From contig OZ252022.1 in assembly GCA_965247615.1 (NCBI GenBank), positions 930,001-994,000 of the forward strand: DNA of 64,000 bases, in the 5' to 3' direction. The position numbers and the translations under genes are program-made. Of the stretch, positions 51,414 to 59,844 are shown in pieces. This DNA is from G965197715 sp965247615 (GTDB taxonomy: Bacteria; Chloroflexota; Dehalococcoidia; Lucifugimonadales; UBA1127). Position 1 is the stretch's first letter; each line of letters begins with the position of its first letter. The notes beneath the pieces are model-generated. The model did not search any database. It was not told the origin of the DNA and saw only the letters and a list, made by a program, of their open reading frames with translations.

Positions 51414-51782
51414 ATGACAGACACCTCGTATGACAGCACGCGCGTCACTCTGGACGTGTTCCAGGGCGAGCCTCTCGCCAGGCTGGCGGCCCAACGCTTG
51501 GAGGAGGAGGGCATTCCGTGCGTAGTCCGTCCACTGGGCGTGGGTCCGGGCGGATGGGGCATGGCTGCCAATCTACCCCACGCCCTCCACGTGCGGCCGA
51601 GCGACTCGGACCGGGCTCGCGATGTCCTGGGCATGCCGCCGACGGGGGAAGACGGAGAGAACGAGGCGGCGCAAGCTCAGGGGCGGCGATGGCCTGCCAG
51701 CGTGCTGGTAGTCCTCATCATCATCGCCGCCACAGTCCTCATCAGCGCCACCGACCGCCTCTTCGCCGCACTCCTGCGCTGA
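51414..51782 (+). CDS. DUF2007-like membrane protein
   Basis: A 122-residue protein. Residues 11-75 resemble DUF2007 (LDVFQGEPLARLAAQRLEEEGIPCVVRPLG ... HALHVRPSDSDRARDVL), a small alpha/beta signal-transducer-like domain, followed by a linker and one membrane helix (PASVLVVLIIIAATVLISAT). The ATG at 51414 has GGAGGA at ideal spacing; the upstream in-frame ATG at 51342 lies at the predicted transcription start and is rejected. Role unknown; the helix places the domain at the membrane. Confidence 0.7.
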   Translation: MTDTSYDSTRVTLDVFQGEPLARLAAQRLEEEGIPCVVRPLGVGPGGWGMAANLPHALHVRPSDSDRARDVLGMPPTGEDGENEAAQAQGRRWPASVLVVLIIIAATVLISATDRLFAALLR

Positions 51783-51805
51783 CGCCACAGGTCCAGGCTG
51801 GCTGC

Positions 51806-52393
51806 TCAGCTGCCGCCGGCAAAGGACGCCTTCAACCCCTTGATCTGGTCGAGCAAACTCGGCGTCCGGCTCGGGGGCCGCTGGCCGATGGGGAGGTTCT
51901 GCACGTCTGGCACCGTCTTCAACGTGACGAAGACAGGCCCCGCTTGACCCAGGACCTCCTCAAGGTTGGTCGTGAACTCCTCCAGGTCGTCAAACTCGTA
52001 GGCCGCCTTATACCCTGCGCCCCTGGCGATGGCGGCCAGCGACACACCTTCGTGATTCGGGATGGGCTGGCCGCCGGTCGTGGCGTACACCCCGTTCTGC
52101 ATCGCGAAGTGGTAGAGGTTCTTCGGCTCCTTGCCGGCGATGGTGACCAGGGTGCCCAGGTTCATCAGCAGGCTTCCGTCGCCGTCAAAGAGGATAACCT
52201 TCACGTCACTCTGCGCCAGGGCGATGCCCAGGGCAACGGATGAGGCCTTTCCCATGGCCCCTCCCACGTGAAGGTCCCGATCCGGGAGCGTCGTGATCTC
52301 GGTCCAGCACCGGCCCGCTGTCATGGTCGTGAGCACCACGGCGTCACCCCGATGCTCGTTCACCACAGCCATCAGCTCTTCCTGTCGTATCAT
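51806..52393 (-). CDS. ThDP-dependent decarboxylase, beta (ThDP-binding) subunit
   Basis: A 195-residue C-terminal-type thiamine diphosphate domain. The cofactor motif is GDGSLLMNLGTLVTIAG through FAMQNGVYATTG (GDG...N), and HVGGAMGKASSVALGIALAQ precedes it. It resembles the beta subunits of sulfopyruvate and phosphonopyruvate decarboxylases. I start at ATG 52393 (GGAGAGG upstream), 13 bp after the alpha-subunit stop. The unusual C-terminal tail (LPIGQRPPSRTPSLLDQIKG) is also found in ComE-like proteins. Substrate unknown, probably an alpha-keto acid. Confidence 0.82.
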   Translation of the reverse strand: MIRQEELMAVVNEHRGDAVVLTTMTAGRCWTEITTLPDRDLHVGGAMGKASSVALGIALAQSDVKVILFDGDGSLLMNLGTLVTIAGKEPKNLYHFAMQNGVYATTGGQPIPNHEGVSLAAIARGAGYKAAYEFDDLEEFTTNLEEVLGQAGPVFVTLKTVPDVQNLPIGQRPPSRTPSLLDQIKGLKASFAGGS

Positions 52394-52406
52394 GTTGCGT
52401 CCTCTC

Positions 52407-52922
52407 CTACCGATTGAACCCATGGTACTCGTCACCAACCAAGACGACCACAGGCCCCTTCACTTCTTCCGCGTCCTTGAAGGCTAGGGATATGCGCTCT
52501 GCGTCGGCGTCATTCTCCACCAGGTAGTAGCGAACGCCCCACGCGTTCAGGAAGGGCTCCGTGAAGCGGGCCGCCGAGTCCTTGGTGAGCCCGTGACGGG
52601 TCCATCCGCGGTAGCCCACCATGATGACCAGCGGCATGTGCAGATCCAGCCCCAGGCCCCGGATCGAGTCTCCGGACTCGAACATGCCTGTGTTCTGGAT
52701 CAGACAAACGGGTCTCTTACCGCCAATGATGAGTCCCACCGCGATGCCCATGCTCTCGCCCTCGCGGCATACGGGGATCAGGTCCAGGCCCGGCTCTTCC
52801 TCCATGAGCTGGAAGAGCCAATTGGTCTCGCTGTCCGGCAGGTACACCACGTGGGTCACGCCGTTTTTCTTGAACTGTTCCACCACGGTCTCCGGGCTCA
52901 ACAGCGCTTGCTGGTTCGTCAT
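52407..52922 (-). CDS. ThDP-dependent decarboxylase, alpha (pyrimidine-binding) subunit
   Basis: A 171-residue N-terminal-type ThDP domain: VEQFKKNGVTHVVYLPDSET, VCREGESMGIAVGLIIGGKR (Glu that activates the aminopyrimidine), LIQNTGMFESGDSIRGLGLD and HMPLVIMVGYRGWTRHG. This is the ComD/sulfopyruvate decarboxylase alpha pattern. Start at ATG 52922 with GAGGAG 7 bp upstream; a TTG two codons earlier is possible. With the beta gene it forms a split decarboxylase downstream of an amidohydrolase. Confidence 0.82.
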   Translation of the reverse strand: MTNQQALLSPETVVEQFKKNGVTHVVYLPDSETNWLFQLMEEEPGLDLIPVCREGESMGIAVGLIIGGKRPVCLIQNTGMFESGDSIRGLGLDLHMPLVIMVGYRGWTRHGLTKDSAARFTEPFLNAWGVRYYLVENDADAERISLAFKDAEEVKGPVVVLVGDEYHGFNR

Positions 52923-53017
52923 CGCCAACTCCTCTCGTCGTTTTGGGCCGACTCGCCCACCGGTCTTGTGGTGGGGGGGCCAGACGCGGGACTACGTCAT
53001 CGCGGCTTCATCCGCTC

Positions 53018-54091
53018 TTAGACGGACTGGGGAAGGGGCAGGTTGTAGAGCCGGGCGGCGTTGCGCCGGATGAGCTTCTGTTGGATGTCCTCGGCAAGGT
53101 GGCCCAGGTCCCGCGCCACCACCTCGTGAGAGCGGGGCCACGTGGAGTTGGGGTGGGGGAAGTCGTTGGACCACATCATATTGTCTGCGCCCCAACCCGA
53201 GAGCAGGTGTCCACCTACGGCGTCGTTGAAGAATGTGGCGAAGCACTGTCGGGCGAAGTACTCGCTGGGCAGCATCGTCATAGGCAGGGGCCGCTCCTTC
53301 TTGAAGCGGTTGTAGTAGTAGTCCCACTGTTGCATGATCCAGGGGATCCACCCGATCTCGTTCTCCACAAGCACCAACTTGAGGCGGGGGAAGCGCTCCA
53401 GTACACCGGAGTAGATGATGTCGAACAGAGAGTTGAGAATGGACGCCAGCTTCAGATTGACGCTGCCTCGGTGGGCCTCCAGGCTGTTCGGCTCCTCACC
53501 GATGTTTGCGCTGTAGTCGTGGCCCGTCAGGATATGGAGGCTTAGCGGTATCTCCATGTCCTGGGCCGCTGCCCAGAATCGCTCGTAGTGGTCCGAATGA
53601 TACGGCAGTTCCGGGTGGGGCGCCTGCCAAATCAGGGCCCCGCCAAGTCCGGCCTTCCGGCAGCGCTCCATCTCCCGGATGGCATTGTCAATGTTGTACA
53701 CCGAGATCATGGCCACCCCCACCAGCCGGTCCGGCGCTGCCTGGCAGTACTCGATGAGCCAGTCGTTGAACACCCGGAAGCAGGCCTCCTGGAGCGCTGC
53801 GTCTTCGATGGCAAACAGCTTCAGCCCCAGCGTCGTGTACAGCACCTCGGCGCCCACACCGTCCTGGGCTGCCTCCTTGAGCCGCTCGTTGGGGTCCCAG
53901 CCGCCCGCATGGGCCTGAAGCCCCGCGCCGACCTTGTGCGGTGGGAACTGGGGCGCCTTGCTGCGAAGGGACTGGGGCACACGTGTGGCCCACAGATCCG
54001 GCGGTTCCATCACGTGCGAGTCCGCCGAGATCAGGATCTCAGCCGGCGACCACAACGCATCCGCGCCGGTCTCCTGCGCAACGGTGGTCAT
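53018..54091 (-). CDS. Amidohydrolase (COG2159)
   Basis: A 357-residue TIM-barrel hydrolase or decarboxylase. Metal and active-site motifs: ILISADSHVMEPPDLW, IPLSLHILTGHDYS, LKLVLVENEIGWIPWIMQQWD and MMWSNDFPHPNSTWP. It is distinct from the 38712 gene but of the same broad family. ATG 54091 follows GAGGAGCGGAGG. It is the first gene of a three-gene unit with the ThDP decarboxylase subunits, 95 bp apart, so a hydrolysis or ring-opening step followed by keto-acid decarboxylation is a fair guess. Confidence 0.85.
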   Translation of the reverse strand: MTTVAQETGADALWSPAEILISADSHVMEPPDLWATRVPQSLRSKAPQFPPHKVGAGLQAHAGGWDPNERLKEAAQDGVGAEVLYTTLGLKLFAIEDAALQEACFRVFNDWLIEYCQAAPDRLVGVAMISVYNIDNAIREMERCRKAGLGGALIWQAPHPELPYHSDHYERFWAAAQDMEIPLSLHILTGHDYSANIGEEPNSLEAHRGSVNLKLASILNSLFDIIYSGVLERFPRLKLVLVENEIGWIPWIMQQWDYYYNRFKKERPLPMTMLPSEYFARQCFATFFNDAVGGHLLSGWGADNMMWSNDFPHPNSTWPRSHEVVARDLGHLAEDIQQKLIRRNAARLYNLPLPQSV

Positions 54092-54139
54092 CCTCCGCTC
54101 CTCTCGCGACGGCACTTCGCCGACGACTCTGATGGGGAC

Positions 54140-54168
54140 ATTTAGCCCCCCGTGGGGGAGCGTGTCAA
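54140..54168 (-). promoter_or_regulatory. Promoter for amidohydrolase-decarboxylase operon
   Basis: Minus-strand TTGACA (perfect -35), 17-bp spacer, CTAAAT. Start near 54133, leader about 42 nt. A CCCCC-AC-GGGGG dyad fills the spacer. Confidence 0.5.
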
Positions 54169-54215
54169 CCCCAACGGGCGCCCCTCGACTATTGCACAGC
54201 GACTCTGAGGGACGG

Positions 54216-55460
54216 CTATCCAAGGAAGGGGACCGTCTCCAGGCCATGTGTTCCCAGCACCAGATCCGACGGCATCCCAAGCCACCGCTCAAGCGCGGTT
54301 GCGTACACAGACCGGAAGTCGACCGTGTAGCGCAGGTTGCCAAAGTCCAGCGCGCCCAGGTCCGGATGCTCGCCGTAGAGACCGCCCTGGACCGGGTCCC
54401 CCATTGCGAAGAGCGGCGCGGCGGCCCCGTGGTCCGTCCCGCCGCTGGCGTTGCCCGCGACCCGGCGCCCGAACTCGGACCAGGTCATGATGAGCACGTC
54501 CTGCTCGCGCTCATGGGCCTGCAGGTCCGCGTAGAAGGCGGCGAGGCCCTGCGACACGGTCTGCCACAGCTGCGCGTGGCGCTCCGGCTGGTCGGCGTGG
54601 GTGTCGAAACCGCCCTGTGTCACGTGCCCCACGCGCACACCCAGGTCCTGAACGATGGCCTCGGCCAGCAGTCGCAGCCCCTGGGCGAAAGGCGTATCGG
54701 GGTACTCGACGGCCGGGACGTACGCCTCGTGAACGCTCTGCAGCGCCAGCGAGCTCTGGTATGCGGCTTCCATCGTGCCGCCCAGCAGGGCGCCGAAGGG
54801 GCGTGCCCCGGGCGCCGCCGCATAAAGCCCCCGCAGGGCATTGACCAGCGCATCCCCCGACGTTTGATCGCGCGGGTTGCCCTGCAGCTTGTATGTCTCG
54901 ACGCTCGACACGGCGGGTATCGCCGCGTGCGGCGTGTACAGCGACGGAGGGAACTGGCGGCCCACGCCCAGGCCCGCGAACCACTCGCCGGCCTCAGGAC
55001 GGGCCTCCGCGAAGTAACGCCCCAGCCATCCGTCCTTGACCTCACCCGTCGGGTCTGCGCTCTGCCAGATGTCCATCGACTGGAAGTGCGAATAGCTCTG
55101 GCCGGCGTAGCCCACCCCCTGAACGATGGCCAGGTGGCCGTCGTCCCAGAAGGGCATGAGTGTCGCCATGGAGGGGTGCAGGCCAAACTGCTCATTGAGG
55201 TGAAGGAGCTCCGCGGGGGCGATGGCCAGCTCGGCGCGGGCGTCGTAGTAGCGGCCGTCCGCGTAGGGGACGACGGTGTTGAGTCCGTCGTTGCCGCCCT
55301 TGAGCTGCACAACCACCAGCGTGCGCCGCTCCGACGCTGTTTGCCTCCGGGGACCCTCCAAGCCCGCGGCGAAGACGGCGCGCTGGAAGACGAGCGGCAC
55401 CATGGCCCCCGCAGGGATGAGGGCCAGGCTGCTCCGGAGGAATTGACGTCTCGTCAGCAT
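54216..55460 (-). CDS. DUF1501 family Tat-exported protein
   Basis: A 414-residue protein with a twin-arginine signal (TRRQFLRSSLALIPAGAMVP). The body shows DUF1501 features: LVVVQLKGGNDGLNTVVPYAD, HPSMATLMPFWDDGHLAIVQGVGY, SHFQSMDIWQS, GWLGRYF, GGFDTHADQPERHAQLW and VLIMTWSEFGRRVAGNASGGTDHG. The conserved Asp/His/Ser pattern resembles alkaline-phosphatase-superfamily enzymes (sulfatase-like). It starts 12 bp after the DUF1800 gene ends; the two families are found together so often that they probably act as one exported complex of unknown function. Confidence 0.9.
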   Translation of the reverse strand: MLTRRQFLRSSLALIPAGAMVPLVFQRAVFAAGLEGPRRQTASERRTLVVVQLKGGNDGLNTVVPYADGRYYDARAELAIAPAELLHLNEQFGLHPSMATLMPFWDDGHLAIVQGVGYAGQSYSHFQSMDIWQSADPTGEVKDGWLGRYFAEARPEAGEWFAGLGVGRQFPPSLYTPHAAIPAVSSVETYKLQGNPRDQTSGDALVNALRGLYAAAPGARPFGALLGGTMEAAYQSSLALQSVHEAYVPAVEYPDTPFAQGLRLLAEAIVQDLGVRVGHVTQGGFDTHADQPERHAQLWQTVSQGLAAFYADLQAHEREQDVLIMTWSEFGRRVAGNASGGTDHGAAAPLFAMGDPVQGGLYGEHPDLGALDFGNLRYTVDFRSVYATALERWLGMPSDLVLGTHGLETVPFLG

Positions 55461-55472
55461 GCTTTCACCGTC

Positions 55473-57224
55473 TCAGGCCACCTGATAGTCCGGCGACGCC
55501 ATGATGAGGTAGGCCAGGCCCCGCAGTGCGGGCTCGTCGAGCGCATCGGGGACGCCGCCGCCGTTTAGCGCGGCCATGTACGCCCAGAGCACGTCCTGCT
55601 CGCCCGCGGGCATCTGCCCGTCGAGGAAGAGGTTGATGAAGCGCTCCGTGGCCCTTCGGGGGTCGGCGAGCTCGGCGCTTGCGAAGAACCGCTCCGTATC
55701 CAGCGACCGCCGATTGCGGCCCGTCGAGAGGGTGTGGGCGAAGTTCAGCCGCTGCAATAGCGTCGTGCTGTTGATCCACACCGCTCCCCCGGGCCAGCCT
55801 GCCACGTCCGGCGGACTGAAGAGCGTCTGTCCCATCTGCACCGCCAGCCTGCCCAGCGGCCGTCCGTCGGTCTCGACGCCCAGGCTGCGCACGGCGCCGG
55901 CCACCAGGTCGACGGGGCTCTTCAGCTGCGCCCGGTAGGCCCTGGCCGAGTAGAATTCCTCCGACGTCAAGATGTGGCGCATCATCGCCTTGATGCTGGA
56001 GCCGCTTTGTCTGAAGACCCCGGCCAGAGCGGTGATGTCTTCGGGGTCCGGGTCATCGTGGACGAAGTAGGTGAAGAGGCGGCGGGCCATGTAGTCGCCG
56101 GTGACGCGCTGTCGCATGATGACGTCCACGACATCGTCGCCGTCCAGTTCGCCCTGCGTGTCCAGGAACACCTTGACGCCGTTGTCATGCTGATTGGCTC
56201 GGAATACGAAGCCCTCGCTGTTGACGAACCAGCCGGTGAACGCTCGGGCTGCTTCGCGGACGTCGAGCTCGCTGAACGTTCCGACGCCCATGCTGAACAG
56301 CTCCATCAGCTCCCGCGCGTAGTTCTCGTTGGGCGCGCGCTTGCGGTTCTTGCTGCTGTCCAGCCAGACCAGCATCGCCGGGTCCCGGGAGACCGCCTTC
56401 AGGAGCACGTCATAGCGGCCGAGGGCGTGCCGGCGGAAGAGCTCGTTCTGCTGGTGCATCCGCGGGCCGCGGCCGACCTTGAAGAAGGCGCTCGTGAGGA
56501 TGCCGTGCCAGAACAGCGTCATCTTCTCCTGCAACGGCCGCTGCGTGTACACCATGCGGAGGAACCACCACCGCTGCAGGCCGCCCAGCTGCTCGACGTC
56601 CAGTCCCATACCCGCGAGCCGCTCCTCCAGGTCGCTGTCGTCAACGCGCTCGTACTCGAGGAGGTGCTCGATGGTCCCGTCGATCCCCAGCTGCTGGTAC
56701 CGCTCCATCTCCTGCTGACTGGCGCCGAACCCGGCCCGTCGGAGAAGGTGTCCCAGACGCCTCCGCTCCTCGGTACCCTGGACGTATGCAACAGGTCTCG
56801 ACGGCGTTTCTGTCGCGACCGGGCGTGGGGTGGCCTCAACCGCCGCAGGCGCAACCGTTGGCCGGGCCTCGATCTGGCCGCTGCTGCCGCCGGGCTCGGT
56901 CCCCGCTGGAGTGGCCGCCGCGGCGGGGACCTGCGTGGGCGTACGAGTTGGCGTCGGCCCAGACTGCGCTGCAGCCAGCCCGGGGGCGGGCGTAGCCACC
57001 GTCGGCGCAGCGGCGGCCACCGTCGGCGCCACAGGCGCCCCCGGCGCCGACGGTGCGATCTCCTGAGGCAGCAGGCCCTGCGAGTCGCAGGCCTGGAGGA
57101 ACAGCGCGAGCGCCGAGCCCGTCAGCCCCAGCGCCCCCGCGCGGATGAGGAATTCCCGGCGGCTCACACCCACGGGGGCCGTCGCGTCCCGCCATGTCCT
57201 CTGCCCGTTCGTGCCCCGTTCCAT
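55473..57224 (-). CDS. DUF1800 family exported lipoprotein
   Basis: A 583-residue protein with a Tat motif (SRREFLIRAGALGLTGSALA) leading to a lipobox-like LFLQACDS, then a 120-residue Ala/Pro/Thr-rich linker, and a DUF1800 domain: HLLRRAGFGASQQEMERY, RWWFLRMVYTQRPLQEKMTLFWHGIL, NENYARELMELFSMGVG, ARAFTGW, NRRSLDTERF-type end. It is the partner of the DUF1501 gene 12 bp downstream. The long disordered linker suits display away from the membrane. Confidence 0.9.
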   Translation of the reverse strand: MERGTNGQRTWRDATAPVGVSRREFLIRAGALGLTGSALALFLQACDSQGLLPQEIAPSAPGAPVAPTVAAAAPTVATPAPGLAAAQSGPTPTRTPTQVPAAAATPAGTEPGGSSGQIEARPTVAPAAVEATPRPVATETPSRPVAYVQGTEERRRLGHLLRRAGFGASQQEMERYQQLGIDGTIEHLLEYERVDDSDLEERLAGMGLDVEQLGGLQRWWFLRMVYTQRPLQEKMTLFWHGILTSAFFKVGRGPRMHQQNELFRRHALGRYDVLLKAVSRDPAMLVWLDSSKNRKRAPNENYARELMELFSMGVGTFSELDVREAARAFTGWFVNSEGFVFRANQHDNGVKVFLDTQGELDGDDVVDVIMRQRVTGDYMARRLFTYFVHDDPDPEDITALAGVFRQSGSSIKAMMRHILTSEEFYSARAYRAQLKSPVDLVAGAVRSLGVETDGRPLGRLAVQMGQTLFSPPDVAGWPGGAVWINSTTLLQRLNFAHTLSTGRNRRSLDTERFFASAELADPRRATERFINLFLDGQMPAGEQDVLWAYMAALNGGGVPDALDEPALRGLAYLIMASPDYQVA

Positions 57225-57471
57225 CCGTCGAATTCCTCGTCGCGTTCAGAGACAGTTTGCTCAGTCTGCGTCGCTCAGATAGCAACGCCGTGCCGCTCCC
57301 TGGGTCATTGGGGTCCCAGGAGGGCTCCGCGCTCACGTGGGACTAACATAATCTGGATGATCGCAGGAGTCCACTCCCGCGAGAGCCGATAAGCGGGCCC
57401 CCCGCGCCGCGGCTGCGAGGCGCCCCGCATCGTCAGCCAGAGCCGCGGTGCCCTGGCGACGGCAACTCACC

Positions 57472-57500
57472 TTGCGGACTCAGGGGGAAATTGCTACAAT
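57472..57500 (+). promoter_or_regulatory. Promoter upstream of structured leader
   Basis: TTGCGG, 17-bp spacer, TACAAT on the plus strand. Transcription would begin near 57507, about 370 nt before the glycosyltransferase start, so the transcript has a very long leader. Confidence 0.55.
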
Positions 57501-57879
57501 TCCCGGCAGCTTTCAACCTGGGCTCGGATAGGCCAACGTGCGTTTGGGTGCGGGCCCTTAGCGCAGGCCTATCCGGGATCGGAGCTACCATCGGTGTACA
57601 AGGCCCCGCATCGGCCCTCATTCGGGGCTCAGACAAGCGCGGGGGCTGCTGTCGCCCCCGGGTGCCGTAGTGCTGCCATGTCCAGTGGCTGTAGTGGTCC
57701 CCGGCAGGCGCCTGGCCTGCATTATGAAGCTGTCCCCTATACAGCTTCCCAACTACGCAGCCTCGCTGCCCGTGGAAGAGCTCATTGAAGGCGGCGTGGA
57801 TGACTGAGCGCCTAACCTGCTCCTTGGGTTGCGTTTGGTTATTACAAGGCGAAAGACCCTACCCAAAGACGGAAGGGGC
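57501..57879 (+). ncRNA. Highly structured leader or small RNA, unidentified
   Basis: Four perfect hairpins follow the promoter: CGGATAGGCC/GGCCTATCCG (57525-57534 with 57566-57575), GCCCCG/CGGGGC (57603-57608 with 57623-57628), CGGGGGC/GCCCCCG (57640-57646 with 57654-57660) and GAAGCTGT/ACAGCTTC (57726-57733 with 57741-57748). I compared it by eye with RNase P, tmRNA, SRP, 6S, T-box and cobalamin cores and found no match. It could be a riboswitch or attenuator leader for the PimA-like gene or a stand-alone RNA. 57225-57471 upstream holds nothing I recognise. Confidence 0.4.
57724..57807 (+). CDS. Possible 27-codon ORF in the leader
   Basis: ATG 57724 opens MKLSPIQLPNYAASLP and closes with an acidic EELIEGGVDD before TGA at 57805. 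The frame is open further upstream to 57562 (VVLPCPVAVVVPGRRLACI just before the ATG), so it might be a longer protein from a GTG, or a decayed gene end. The composition looks protein-like, but no ribosome-binding site precedes the ATG. Function unknown. Confidence 0.25.
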   Translation: MKLSPIQLPNYAASLPVEELIEGGVDD

Positions 57880-59034
57880 ATGAAGATAGCGCTGGTCTCG
57901 CCCTACGATTTCGCCTATCCGGGCGGGGTCACGATTCACATTAACCACCTGGCCCACGAGTTTGCCCGTAGGGGCCACGCCGTCCGCATCCTGGCGCCTT
58001 CCTCCAAACCGCCCGCCTCTCTGGGCGTTGAGAATCTCGTCCGGCTGGGCTACCCCGTTCCCGTCCCAGGCGGGGGATCCATCGCCCGCATATCCCTCTC
58101 CGCGTGGCTGGAGCCCCGTATCAAGCTCCTCCTGGAGAAGGAGTCATTCGACATAATCCATCTCCACGAGCCTCTCGTGCCAATGCTCCCGTTCCAGGTC
58201 CTCCAGCAGTCCCAGACCGTGAACATTGGAACCTTTCACGCCTTCCAGAACCATAACCCCGTCTATCCCTGGGCCAAGTATGCCCTGGACCACTGGATGA
58301 GCAAGCTCCACGGCCGCATCGCCGTGTCGCAGCCCGCCCATAGCTTCATCAGCCGCTACTTTCCCGGCGACTACCGGATCATCCCCAACAGCGTGGACGT
58401 GGACCACTTTGCCCAGCCCATGGAACCGATGCCGGAGTTCGAGGACGGGAAGACGAACATCCTCTTCGTGGGCCGCCTAGAGAAACGCAAGGGGCTCAAG
58501 TACCTCTTGGGCGCCTTCGGACGACTAAAGTGGGACTACCCGGACCTGCGCCTCCTGGTGGTTGGTCCGGGAAACCTGGACCGGGACAGCTACCGCATCC
58601 TGGGGGAGCGCAACCTTCACGACGTGGTCTTTCTTGGCGGCGTCTCCTACGCTGACCTCCCCAGGTACTATCGTTCCGCCCACATCTTTTGCGCCCCCTC
58701 CACTGGCCGAGAGAGCCAGGGCGTTATCCTGCTGGAGGCATTGGCCGCGGGAAGGCCCATCGTGGCCTCCGGGATCGATGGCTACGCTTCGGCGCTGCAC
58801 TACGGCGCCTACGGCCAGCTGGTGCCGCCAAAGAACGAAGTTGCCCTGGCCGCGTCCATTAGACTTCTCCTGGAATCCCCGTCCCTCCGTCAGGACCTGG
58901 TTGTCCGTGGGTCCGCTTACGTGCAGGAGTTCCGGCGTGAGCGCGTCGCCGGCCGCGTGTTGGAGGAGTACGAGGCCGCTATGGAGCGGGCCCGCTCCCG
59001 GCGCGGTCTGGCGGATTCTCCCGCGACGGTGTAG
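57880..59034 (+). CDS. GT4 glycosyltransferase, PimA-like
   Basis: A 384-residue GT-B glycosyltransferase. MKIALVSPYDFAYPGGVTIH is the opening of PimA-type mannosyltransferases; later IIHLHEPLVPMLPF, RIIPNSVDVDHF, NILFVGRLEKRKGLKYLLGAF, RLLVVGPGNLDR and the donor-binding RESQGVILLEALAAGRPIVAS. PimA moves mannose from GDP-mannose to phosphatidylinositol at the inner face of the membrane. Start taken at ATG 57880 (GGAAGGGGC upstream), not the GTG/TTG 17 codons earlier. Next gene, 9 bp on, is a CDP-alcohol phosphatidyltransferase, which strengthens the inositol-lipid reading. Confidence 0.85.
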   Translation: MKIALVSPYDFAYPGGVTIHINHLAHEFARRGHAVRILAPSSKPPASLGVENLVRLGYPVPVPGGGSIARISLSAWLEPRIKLLLEKESFDIIHLHEPLVPMLPFQVLQQSQTVNIGTFHAFQNHNPVYPWAKYALDHWMSKLHGRIAVSQPAHSFISRYFPGDYRIIPNSVDVDHFAQPMEPMPEFEDGKTNILFVGRLEKRKGLKYLLGAFGRLKWDYPDLRLLVVGPGNLDRDSYRILGERNLHDVVFLGGVSYADLPRYYRSAHIFCAPSTGRESQGVILLEALAAGRPIVASGIDGYASALHYGAYGQLVPPKNEVALAASIRLLLESPSLRQDLVVRGSAYVQEFRRERVAGRVLEEYEAAMERARSRRGLADSPATV

Positions 59035-59042
59035 GTGTCAGC

Positions 59043-59654
59043 ATGGCTCCGTCCCTGAGTCGTGCCGGCCTGCGCTCCATTCTCACCCGATTTGCGGGCG
59101 ACCCCGTGGCGCGCCTCTTGGCTCGCCTGGGGCTGACGCCCAACGCCGTCACCTTACTCGGGCTGCTCCTCAGCGGCGCCACCGCCTACCTCATCTTCTC
59201 CGAGCGCCTCCTGGCTGCGGGCCTCCTCCTCATCGTGTCCGCCCTCTTCGACCACCTCGACGGCGCCCTAGCTCGCCTCAGCGGCAGGGTGACAGCCTTC
59301 GGGGCATTCCTGGACTCCGTCGTGGACCGCCTCACCGAGGCCATCGTCCTGTTCGGCGTGCTGCTCCTGGCACTGGGACAGGACAGCACGATTCTAGCCA
59401 TTCTGGCCTTCCTCTCTTTGGTCTTCTCGATGATGGTGAGCTACGCGCGGGCCCGCGCCGAGGGTCTGGGCGTAGGTGGCGAAGTTGGCATCATGACCCG
59501 CCCGGAGCGTGTCGTGCTCATGGCCGCCGGCCTGATCGTGGGGGAGCTGGCCCTGACCATCGCTCTCGGGATCATCGCGGCCCTCTCCCTGGTTACTATG
59601 CTGCACCGGACCGTGCATGCCTGGAAGGGTCTTCGTAACCATGACAACAGCTAG
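59043..59654 (+). CDS. CDP-alcohol phosphatidyltransferase (PgsA/PIS-like)
   Basis: A 203-residue polytopic membrane enzyme with the complete catalytic motif D-x2-D-G-x2-A-R-x8-G-x3-D-x3-D: DHLDGALARLSGRVTAFGAF, then LDSVVDR. It transfers a CDP-diacylglycerol phosphatidyl group to an alcohol. A PimA-like partner 9 bp upstream makes phosphatidylinositol-phosphate synthase the best guess, as in Mycobacterium where pgsA and pimA are clustered; glycerol phosphate or other polyol acceptors are not excluded. Six or so hydrophobic helices are visible. Confidence 0.85.
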   Translation: MAPSLSRAGLRSILTRFAGDPVARLLARLGLTPNAVTLLGLLLSGATAYLIFSERLLAAGLLLIVSALFDHLDGALARLSGRVTAFGAFLDSVVDRLTEAIVLFGVLLLALGQDSTILAILAFLSLVFSMMVSYARARAEGLGVGGEVGIMTRPERVVLMAAGLIVGELALTIALGIIAALSLVTMLHRTVHAWKGLRNHDNS

Positions 59655-59844
59655 GCCGTGACCCTCCCGTTGCCGCGTGCCTCGCGCCGGCGCCCGGCGA
59701 CGCCGCTCAGTCGATCGTCCTTCGCCGCCACCGGGGGCAGCGGCCTTCCCCAGCCTGGTAGAGTTTGGCGGCGCCGTTGACGCACACAAGCCAGCCGCAG
59801 GCCTTACAATGGAGGCCACCTGTTTAGATGCGAGGGCGGAGCCC

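Noticed and set aside
55974..57392. 472-codon plus-strand frame opposite DUF1800
   Set aside because: Antisense shadow; DUF1800 motifs and Tat signal are on the minus strand.
57590..57720. Minus-strand resemblance to a cobalamin riboswitch (GCCACTG)
   Set aside because: Only the heptamer matches; order of the other conserved boxes is wrong and the gene downstream on that strand is DUF1800, not cobalamin-related.
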